64,000 nucleotides of DNA from Saururus chinensis (taxonomy: Eukaryota; Streptophyta; Magnoliopsida; Piperales; Saururaceae): the NCBI GenBank assembly GCA_035235625.1, contig CP141141.1:44787719-44851718 (forward strand). The letters run 5' to 3'. Made by a program: the position numbers and the translations under genes. Below, in pieces: positions 1 to 10,700 of this stretch. The first letter of the stretch is position 1. Each line of letters opens with the position of its first letter. The notes beneath the pieces were generated by a model. It was not told the origin of the DNA. It searched no databases and saw nothing but the letters and a program-made list of their open reading frames with translations.

Positions 1-37
1 TAATCATTATTTCGAAATTCTGTAAATGAAAAAAGTC

Positions 38-75
38 ATGCACTTTATCTTTTATTATGCACTTTATCTTTTATT
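38..75. repeat. 19-bp perfect tandem duplication
   Basis: The unit atgcactttatcttttatt occurs twice head to tail (38-56 and 57-75) without a mismatch. It lies in AT-rich non-coding DNA and has no visible coding role. Confidence 0.8.
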
Positions 76-2421
76 AAAAAAGCATGAAGTACAAAGTTCG
101 AATGTTTCACTATAAGGACATTCCAAAAGAATACAGCATGTGAGTAATTATCGGAATTAATAGCCATTAACAATTAAGAATCCTTCTAAATGTAAATTCT
201 TGACAATACAATTAGCAGGGGTCTTTGTGACGAAGAAAAATGTGTCGTTAGAAGTCACTTTCTACAACTATTTATAGAAGAGGCAACTACTTACGATAAC
301 TTGCCCATTATCTCACAAAACGGTGAACTTTTTTGTTTTTATGAATTGAGCGAATTATCACAAAAGGGTAAGGATGGACTTTTAGATGAACTCCCCACTT
401 CATAACAAATGCTTGAATATATTGTAACAAATTGGGCAGTTCATTGCAAAAAGGATATCCTTTTTTTACGACGAGTTTTAGTGATTCTAGACAAAAAAAT
501 ATCACAAATAATCAAAACTTTTAGCTATGAAATTTGAGTTGTTGTGTACTACTTTTTGTGGGAAAATCATTACGTCGACATTGCAATAATTAGAATTTTA
601 TTGTTAAAGCCTTTTGAGTCAAATTTTGGATTTTTATGACATATCAATATGTCACATAAGCACTTTTTGTTGTAGTACTGTAACCCGATAGAAAGACGTA
701 ATAGCTTTAAAAATAGTTTAGTATATCAAAAGTTGTAATAAATTGCCCTATAAACATGAAATGATCTGCCTAATGGACGTCATAGATCAAGTTACAAATT
801 TTGTGTCACTATATAGAGTGAATCTCTTCAACCACCCAAATTCAATTGGAACTTGGTTGAAAGGATATAAGCAAGGGATCCTTATATTATCTCCAAGTAG
901 TGGTAAGGATATATAACTCAGTAGTCATCAGCAACTCATTTTGCACCACTTTGAAAATATCCTAGTGCACTTTTCCTTGCACATCTAAAACAGCCCAAAA
1001 AGAAAAAGACTCAAATGGTAATTGCCTCTTGTTACTTGTCTACCAAAATCAGCCAACTTTGTGACTAATCTCAATGGCTCAAAGTTGATGTTTTCACAAT
1101 TGTAATTACCACTACAACCTCAGCCTTATGCAATACTATTTGTAGGAAGCCTTAGCTCCAGCGATAGAAGAAGAAAGGGGAAGGAAATGGCAACGGGTGA
1201 CTGCTGCCCACAACCAAATTGGGATGGCCACGACTAGCATGGAAACACACAACCACTGCCAATTTTGCCTACTGGCTGCCAGGAAAAGGAGGAAGATGAG
1301 AAAAAGAAGCAAGAAAAGAAGAGGCGGCAACAACAAGGTTAGAGTTCATTGTAGCAGTGGTCGAGGGGTAGATTGAAAAGATGACGGTAGCGTTGTGCCA
1401 TGTCAATGACAACCCTAGCTCCAAAGTTGGGCCAGTGTGGAGGAGTGTACCTATTTGTTTAATGAGGAAGAAGGAATGAGGTAGGCCCAAAGGATTTTAC
1501 AATAATTAATAGAGGAAGCGAATAATGAGGAAAGGAAGGCATTTTGTGTGTGATGGTGAGGGAATAGCAGCTTTCTTCTAATATTAGCTAGTGTTTTTTT
1601 ACCATGGTATATAGCTTACACAGAGGTTCAACTTAGTACATAGTGACCGGGTGACCACCGTTCCTGTAGGTATGTGACATGTTAATCTAGTACTATGCTA
1701 CAATCCCTATGTACTATTTTGTCATAGGGTCTTAGTCATGAAGCCTTGTTAACTACGAGTACGTAAATTAAAGTCATCGTACTACTTCCATGAAAGTTTT
1801 CTGTTTGATGGACTTCCACTAGAATCAAAAGGGATTAGACGAGAAGATTTTTTTGATGCTTAGAAAAGGCATCTCTGCACCATGTAGACCCCTATGTATC
1901 ATGTTCACGAACTCTTGTCATGAGTACTCACATTGGCCACGTTTGGATGGGAAATGAAATGTCCTTTATTTTCCAACTCTCTCAAAGGTTGTTTTCGATG
2001 GCCTTTAATTTCAGTGTGATGTGATATTTTCAAAGTGATATAACTTACAAAGAAAGACTTTTGAAACTAAAAAAGTTGCAACACATGACCGCCAAGAAGT
2101 TAATAGAGAAGGGCATAGTACGTAGTTAATGGTGAGCTCACTGATTGGCACAAAAACTACCCATTACAAGGTTTCATGGGGACTTTGGGCTTTGCACAAC
2201 GCCTTTGTATATGTTGTCACATAGCTGAGCAACCAAACAAGAGCGGGGGCCCGGGTGGGGGGGAGGGAGGAGACGATGGGAATCAAGTCGGAGAAGGTAA
2301 CAGAGAACGGGTTTTTATTGAATCATGCCGCAGCAAGCAATGAGCAAAATCTAGGGATTGCTTTTATATTTATTACTAATAGATACAGGCCCAATCAGTC
2401 GTTCGCATCCGCAGAGCTTGA
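76..2421. other. Non-coding flank, no gene recognised
   Basis: Short reading frames on both strands show no family resemblance and no usable splice structure. The sequence is AT-rich, with a G-rich patch at about 2244-2275. A segment from about 1935 to 2250 starts with gccacgtttggatggg and ends with ccaaacaagagcgggg, which recalls the termini of small plant MITEs. I could not find a target duplication, so no element is called. The annexin 3' end lies just to the right. Confidence 0.5.
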
Positions 2422-4067
2422 TCAACGTTTCAATAGTTCAGTGAGTAAAGCAGCTATTATCCTATTGCTCTTGTCAGTGCTGCCGAATTCACTTCTTACA
2501 AGGCTTTGCATAGACCAACCAGTCTTAGCAGAAAAAGAGTTATTGATGTCTCTAATATCAATCACAGATCGGGTAATTATGGTTCTTATCAGAGCCTCTT
2601 GGGCGTTACTGTTTCTTAGTGCTCTTCGAAGCTGCTTGGCTAAATACTTCTCAGGATACTGAATGCCCTTAATTACAGCGTGAAGCTCCTTTCCAAAATC
2701 ACCACACTTGGCCTGCTTTAGTGACTTTGAGAAGTCGTGCCCGTACAATTGTTTGTAGGAGTGAAGAATGGTCTTAAGTTGCTCACTGCTCCTTTGGCTT
2801 ATCATAGAAAGTATTGTTCTCCAATCCACAGATTTTCCGCTCTCTATTGCTTCATAGATCACCTTGGCATCACACATTGCCATGCTTATGTCCGAACTCC
2901 CACCATTGTTGCGACTGGAGATCGAAATGGCACACAACATCTATAGGAGAAAAACAGCTGCTTCAGAAATTGATGGTTACCTTGAAGAAAAATATATTTC
3001 AGCAGTTTGAACATTGAACCACTTACCAATGATGCCTGACAGTCTATAACCTTGACAAAAAGATATGAAAATGCTAAATTGCTTAACAGAACTTACCTCT
3101 TTACTGTTTCCAATAGTTCTGTGCGCAATATCTTGATCTAGGTCGGAATTGTATTGAGCACGATAAGCCTGCTTGATAGAGCGAAGCTCCAGGGAAGACC
3201 GAGTGCACAGGATTTCTAAAATGGTGTTGGTGCTGACGCGAGAACTAAAAAGGGCCGCTCTCAGTATTGCCGAATCACGTTCATGTGGTCCCTCATGAAA
3301 AGATATACAGCCATCTAATACAAATAATCAACCATAGTAAACAGGTCAGACATACGGAACAAACGTGTATTTTATAATAAATTAAAATTCTCTGCATTTT
3401 AAGCTTACCGCCAAGTTGTTGCTTCTTTGAGTGTTAGACAGGAGGCGAAGGATGTCATGGTTGTAAAGGGTCCTATAAGTTTGGCGAATGAGTTCCAGCT
3501 GTTCCCTGTTTCTGCTTGTGAGGATTTCCACCAGCTTTTTGCTGTCTATTGCACCATTTCCTGTTGTGGCAACCAAAGAACAATGCTTAATATTGTGAAC
3601 TACTGTATGTAACAACGTCCCCTCACCCATGGTATGTATATGCATCCCCATCATTCATAGACGCACTTCGCAAGGATTATACTGAACAAGATTATCTAGG
3701 TGATTTGATTTGCCTTGTTATAAGTTAAATGCTTCATTTAAGCTCTTGTAGTCAAAGCTTCACGTATCGATATAAAATTGTATGAGATAATGGACAATAC
3801 GTATACACCAACACCAGGGCCCAATGGAAACATAAACGCATTGATACCGGAGCTGTTGACATGTAGAATCCGCTATATTCATTGACCATTTGCTATAGTG
3901 CTACCAATTAGAGAAAGTGGTTTCATCAAGTGCCGAAAGGTCGTAAATGAAAAGTAGAACCTCATTATGAAAATCAGACAGAAGAATTAAAGCTTCTTAC
4001 CAGAGAAACACGAATGGAGGCATTGGCAATCCATCCTGCATTTCTGGCTGAATTGTGAACTAGCCAT
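2422..4067 (-). CDS. Annexin, four exons, 310 aa
   Basis: A plant annexin: a soluble protein that binds acidic phospholipids, usually with calcium. Exons on the minus strand are 4067-4001, 3560-3409, 3291-3097 and 2940-2422. Phases join exactly (1, 0, 0) at GT/AG borders and give 310 aa, the normal family length. The protein starts MASSQFSQ. Residues 23-73 form repeat 1 (DSKKLVEILTSRNREQLELI), 74-138 repeat 2 (ERDSAILRAALF) and 139-310 repeats 3 and 4, including the conserved RTIITR of repeat 4. Calcium-binding GxGT-type loops are weak: repeat 1 reads GNGAID and the other repeats lack the motif, so calcium-independent or reduced binding is possible. The exon-3 acceptor at 3292 was chosen because it alone keeps the frame; the stronger-looking AG upstream leads to a stop. 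The 3' neighbour's gene end lies upstream of its promoter on the same strand. Confidence 0.9.
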
Positions 4068-4127
4068 TTTCTTCGCCAGGGTACATGGACAACGCTTAAC
4101 ACATGAAATTCGCCATAAGACTAGCGA

Positions 4128-4147
4128 TTAATATAGGGCTTATAAAG
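4128..4147 (-). promoter_or_regulatory. Candidate TATA region of the annexin gene
   Basis: Read on the minus strand the segment contains CTTTATAA (4147-4140) and TATATTAA (4135-4128), 61-80 bases before the annexin ATG at 4067. The spacing allows a 5'UTR of a few tens of bases. Sequence pattern only. Confidence 0.4.
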
Positions 4148-4783
4148 CCCCTAAGCTGTCGCTGACATGCTCGAGGAATTTTACTTTCTAAAAGCTGCAC
4201 CGGAGAAGAATACCGTCTACATCCTAATCGAAGAACTTATCCCACATTCCAATTTCAACCATAATCTTCCCATCGCCTTTCACTTTCTGTCCTCTTTTTT
4301 TTCATTAAAGATGTAGCTGACTTTGGACATGTCGTACGCCCATGAAATTGCAACTCACCGTGTCAAACCATTACATCGTCCATGTACCCGTCTGCTCAAG
4401 TCACAATACTTTATGCCAATGACTGCCATCGGCATATCTCTTCCGCAAAAATTATACGAGAATCTCAAATATGAATACCACGTGCTTTTCACACTTATTC
4501 AACAGTGTTCACACTGAAATGAAAAAGAAAAGCAGGTTCACGTACGTAAGGCATCAAATAAACAAACCAAAGAATCACCGCTAGGCAGGTCACCAGTCCA
4601 CACTCAGAAATTTATTAATCGTCTCTCACTGGTTTAACTCAAGGGTCTAGTACACATTTCAAACTACAGCAACAGCCTAAAAGAGCACTTCCTCACCAAT
4701 TTTAAAAGTACAAATTAATCTGGACGAGGATTAAAAATAAAATTTAAAGAAAACAATCCACTTGGATGATTGGGGGGAAGGGA
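4148..4783. other. Spacer between annexin promoter and next gene's 3' end
   Basis: No gene is visible. This 0.6 kb must hold upstream regulatory sequence of the annexin gene and the 3'UTR of the metallophosphoesterase gene, both on the minus strand. AT-rich stretches near 4730-4760 could supply 3'-end signals. Confidence 0.5.
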
Positions 4784-7700
4784 TTAACGTGCACAATCAA
4801 ACAAACAATTGCAAAGTTGTGATTTAATCGCTACGAAAGCAATAGATAGTAGCAGTACCATAACGAACATATAGGCCATCAACACGTGTGATTTTCGACC
4901 CAGTGTGCACTGGCTGACAGTTACAGCACTGCCCTGTCCAAAATTGACAACAACAAAACCTGGCTCATCGTTTAAATCCCATGCCATTGGCGGGATAGTA
5001 ACTTCAAGCGTTCCATCTTTATGGATGTGGTTGCAGAAACTGTGAGTATGAGCACTAAATATAATTCTGCAAAACAGCCATTGGCATGGACGATTTTTAT
5101 CAAATTTACATAACATTTGAAAATTAATGTAGAAATTACTCAGGGCATGAACCAGGAATAACTTTTCCTCCACTTCCCACTCCCAATACACAGCTCAGCC
5201 CCATCAAAAACCTTTCCAGGTTCTGACACTAAAATTTACTTAGAATTGTAATGACTATAAAAAAATAATTAAACAAATATTGAATAAGAAATTATGACAA
5301 AAATTTCTAAAAGCACCTTGGTCTGAGGCCCTGAAAAATGTACTCCGTTGCATTTGGTGGAACAAAATGTGACCACTCAGCAGAAGCAGCAATAAATCCG
5401 CTGCAAAGGTAAGAATAAGAAAGGATTACATGCGACCATCTTAAGTGGGGAGATGCATAGGTGTATGAAAATGGTCCATGAATGACATTAAGGGCTAGAG
5501 AAGCATGTCTAGTGAACTCAAGTCAAATAACCTTGGTTATATACATTCAGCATCAGCCACAACCCTATTTACTCTTGGTCAAACTCGTTTTAGTGCAAAT
5601 TACAAGGTATTTGGACAACAGAAAGGCTTCATTTTAGTCACTAGATAAATCGTCCATGCTCCCATTGGGAACAAGTGTGAACTTGTATCAACGGCTACAT
5701 CATTGGCCCTATTAATTTACTGAAAAAACATAAATGCAGACTCCTTAAAATTTACGTGTCACATTGCTGCTGGGAGTCGGTTATCATTCTTATGCATTTA
5801 GGTTTGAAGCCCCGTGCTGTCCATAAAAAGATTAGTCTTAATTCATATGGAGGCAATCTAAACTTCTTGGACCCAGCATACGGTGGAATCATCAATTTAT
5901 TGAATATTTTCCCACTCACCAATAAAGCAGCTGCTAATTCCAGAAATGAGAATGCCTACTACAACCAAATTCTGCATGGAATTGAATATGAATATTAAAA
6001 AATTGAAAGATGATAAGTAATTATGAGAATAACAACAAGAACAATGAAAAATACCAGTTCTCATTGTTCACATTGTCCTCCATCAAAGATTTGATTCCTC
6101 CACAATTGTTGTTCTTATGGTACAATGGGAAATGAAGCAGGAGCACAGGACCAGCCCCAGGTTGTACAGCATTTTCTCTCCATCTAAACTTTTCAAAATC
6201 CTTCCCCGCATCAATAGGCCCACCCAGTACGCCAGTAGATCCTTCAAAACTGCTTTTGAGGTATAAGCTTTCTCTCTCAATCACCTTTTCGACGCTGAAT
6301 CTCAACTTATCTTCATCACATAGAAGTGCCATGGTGTTAAGGGATACAAAGCTGGTATTACTAATTTCAAAGGAACCACAACCAGCTGAATCTAGTCCTG
6401 GAAAACTGCTTGCAATCTGACTAACAGAATTCGGTTCAAGCTTGCCGCACCCTCCAATATCCCTGTCACCCAATATAACATGAAGAGGCAATCCCATGAA
6501 GGGGCCTAGAATTCTTTGAAACTGCTTAAGAACTGATAGCCATTTCCTGTTGGTCAACTGCCACCCAGTTGCGGAAAGGTCTCCCATGACAACAAGCATA
6601 TCAGGTTTCAATTTTTCAAAGGATTTCTGGTCCAAAACAGTGATTATAATAAGTCAATTCCTCCATTTTTTATATGCTTCGCTTTGAAATAAATGTAGCA
6701 CCGATGGTCACAACATACAGCTTCTAGAAAAAAATTAAGTAAAAAAATTACAACAAAAAGATTCTGACCATCAGATACTCCCTCATACCCACATTAATAG
6801 CTCCGTTTTTCAAAATAAACTAATTTTAGTTCATTTTGAAAAATGAAATGGACCTATTTATGTGCGACAGCCTGACAGAAAGAGTATTATTGAACAAGAA
6901 GAGTTAGATTAAAACTAGCAGCTACATAATTGATGCAGACCAGTTGGCATTGGCATTGATGTATGTGGAGCATTGGGATCGCATAAAAAAATATTAGAAT
7001 TTGTTCTTTGGCAATCGATCGGCACTTATGGGCTATCAATCGGGCGAACAATCACTCGATCTCTTAAAGCAATTGATTGGGACGTGAAAACATTTAGTTT
7101 AAAATAAAGCCTAGAGTAGGCGATTGATCGCCTTATCTCAATGGTTGATCAATCCGTCAGCCATATAATTTTTTACTTTATTTTGGATTAAAAATTTGTT
7201 TTAATTTAGTTTCTTTTCAGTATTTTTCTTACCTAGGAGTCTTTATTCTTTATTCTTTTGATTATTTAGGAATTTTTTCATTAATTTTATTAATTTTGAT
7301 TGGTTAGTTATAAGGTAATTAGAAATTAAACTCTTTATTTACAGTTATACCACTAGGAATTGTACAATTACTTCGTTCTTCCATAAAGGCCATAAGTTCT
7401 ATAATTTTTTTATATTACGAAGAAAAAGAAGAGGTTATTCCTTTCTCTTTTGTTTTTCTTTATTTTTTTGTGAATTTATTATTGAAATTCGCTAAAGAGG
7501 AAGGTTGCGTGCGCATGTAACCAAATTCGTCAAACGCCGTTCATCCCATCAATCCTGTCGTGTATTAGTTGGTGGCTCTACAAAAATCTAACATGCCGCC
7601 CTAATGCTATGGAGGACGTGTTACAAGAATTGATGAAGTTAATGACTGTAATGAAGTAGTAAGGTTGTCATGACAGATTGAGCAGCTGACGCTTGAGATG

Positions 7701-10700
7701 GATGATTTTATGGTCATTGTAGCTCGCCAAAACCCTAACTTGGCTCAGCCTAATGACCAACATTGTAGCTCGCCAAAACCCTAACTTGGCTCAGCCTAAT
7801 GACCAAGTTGAATATAATGAGCCAGAGGTTGATGCCCCTCATGAGAATTTTTTCGCCAACATTGCCCTTCGCAATGATCAAAAGGTAGGCCAACTACCTC
7901 GCCGAGAGGCCAATCAACATAGGTGATTTCTGCCACAAGCTCCAAGGAGGCCAGAGGCTTATTTGTCTACAGTGAAAGATGATATGGTGAATCGGCGCTG
8001 AGAGGCCAGTTTGAATAATGACATCCCTGAATTTCATGGGGGGATATAGCCCGAAGAGTTTTTATATTGAGTTACTAATATAGAAGACATCCTTGATATC
8101 AAAGAGGTTCTAGAAGACAAGTGTATTTCCTTAATGGGGATTCGTTTTTGAGATCGAGCAACCACATGGTAGCAACAAATCAAATCTACTCATGCGCGCT
8201 AAGGCAAGCCAAAGATTATTGAATGGGAGAAGTTGAAGAAGCATGAGGTAAGACTTTCTACCCTATAACTTTACTCGAACGATGTATCAGCAATTACAAG
8301 ACTTACGATAAGGGTCAAAATTGGTAAATGAGTACACTAAGGAGTTCTATCAATTGTTATACCTATATGACTTGACTGAATAAAAGGAACAACTTGTGTT
8401 TCATTATATTGGAGGTATATATATATATAAAATCTTAAAGAGAGCTTGAATTTGTTCCATACATTTTCTTTGTCGGAAGCACATTATAGAGCGCTCTACT
8501 TGAAGAAGCAACAAGGCCCTATTAGCCGCCATTTTGGGACAACTGGTGGAACTTCTCTAGCCACGCCACCCACCACAAATTCAAGTAGTGTGTAAGCCCC
8601 TTCCAAGGTTGCACCTCCGAGCACTCAAAACACCAAGGTAAAACCTCTATAAGTGCTGATCCAAAGTGTTTTAAATGTGGTAGAATGAGTGATAGAGCGG
8701 CAAATTGTCTTTGTAATAATCGGAATGGTAAAGGATTATTCCTGAGTATGATAAGTATGATAATGTTTCTTTTAATTATCTTAATCTCATATATAATGAG
8801 GAAAAATTACCAAATAAAGAGATAGTAGAAGGTGACCATGGAGAAACTTTTGTGGCACGTAACCTTTGTTTTACACCTAAGGATATAAAAATTGACGTTA
8901 GTTAAAGAATAATATATTTCACACTACTTGCACTATTGGGAACAAAGTGTGTCATCTTGTAATTGATTTGGGAAATTGTGACTATTGGGTATTAAGCCTC
9001 AATTGAACACTACACTTTATCCTCATCTAAAAATACTTACTTTGCCTAAGAAATTAAGTGAGGTACAAGTTTTTAATCGATATTTAGTTCATTTCTCTAT
9101 TAGGTCTACATATAAGGATAATATATGATGTAATGTTCTTGCTATGGATCTTTGTCACTTGTTTAGGCATTTTTCGCAATATGATCGATGTGTAATTAAT
9201 GATAGCCATAAGAACACGTAGCTTTGTTTGACGAAGTGATTAAACCCCAAAATAACAAAGAGGTAGCCTTTTTGTCTAAGGAAAAATTTCTTGAGGAACT
9301 AAGAGAGATGATGTTGTGTATGTTTTAGTTTCTAAAGAGAATAAAGAAGGTAAGGATAATTTTGATGAGGTTAAGCCTTTGGTGGGAAGAGTATTATGAT
9401 GCTTTTCTAGAGTCCCTACTCGATGAATTACCACCCTTTAGAGACATCCAATATTAGATTAACCTTGTGCGTTGATCTATACTCCCTAGTCGTCCCTATT
9501 ATAAAATGAGTCTAAAGGAGCATGTGGAGCTTCAGCAACAAGTCCTTAATTGTTGAACAAAAGACATATTAAAGATTGTCTAAGTTTATGTGTTGTACCA
9601 GCTTTGCTTACACTAAATAAGGATGGTAGTTGGCATCAGTGTGTGGGTAATAGTCATTAATAAAATTATTGTAAAGTACCATTTTTCTATTGCCCACCTT
9701 GATGATTTAATACGGTAATTCTATCTTTGGCAAGTTAGATTTGAAGAGTGGCTATCATTAAATCAAAATCAAACCAAGTGATAAATAGAAAACAACTTTC
9801 AAAACAAGAAAAGAGTTACATGAATAGTTGGATATGCCTTTTGGGTTGTCCTAATGCCAACACATTTATGAGGGTGATGAACAAAGCTTTTTGACTGTCT
9901 ATTGGTAGATTTGTGGTTGTATATTTTGATGATATACTTATTTATATCTCTCATATTGATTCTTATTTATAACATCAACAGGATGTTCTAGTTATCCTTC
10001 ATAGAGATAAACTTTTTATAATTATTAAGAAGTGTTCTTTTATATGTATATTGTCTCAAAAGATAAAATAATTGTAGATAAAAGTAAGGTTGATGCAGTG
10101 AAACATTAGCCATGACTTACTGATATATATGAGGTACAAAGTTTATATGAGTTAACTTGTTTCTATCGGAGGTTTATTCCTCATTTTAGTACCACTATGA
10201 CTCATTTTTTATTGTATAAAGTTAGGAACTTTTGTTTGGAGTGATAAAGTTTGAGAGTGCATTTGCTCTTATTAAAGAAAAACTTATTTTAACTCATGTG
10301 TTAGCCTTACCTAAATTTGCTAAGCTTTTTAAGTTACATTTTAATACTTCAAAGGTTGGTATTAGGGCTATCCTAAGTTAAAAGGGTCATCAAATTGTTT
10401 ATTTTAATGAGAATTTATTAGAAGCAGGAAGAAGGTATATTACATATGATGTAAATTTTTATGTTGTTGACCAAACTCTTCGACATTGGAGACATTATTT
10501 GATTTATACACAGTTTATTCCGTGTTCTGATCATTATGCTCTTAAGTACATTAATAACCAAGAAAAATTATTTACTAGATATGCATAGTGGATATTTTAT
10601 TTGCAAGAATTTACTTTTATATTTAACTATAAGTATGAAGTTTAGAACAAGGTTGCAGATGCCTTAAGAGTTTGCCAATGATGATTACTTAAGTGTTCGG

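Noticed and set aside
1935..2250. Possible MITE with gtttgg-type ends
   Set aside because: The ends pair poorly and no target duplication was found.
2255..2662. 135-codon plus-strand frame opposite the annexin last exon
   Set aside because: It is antisense to the well-supported annexin exon and resembles nothing.
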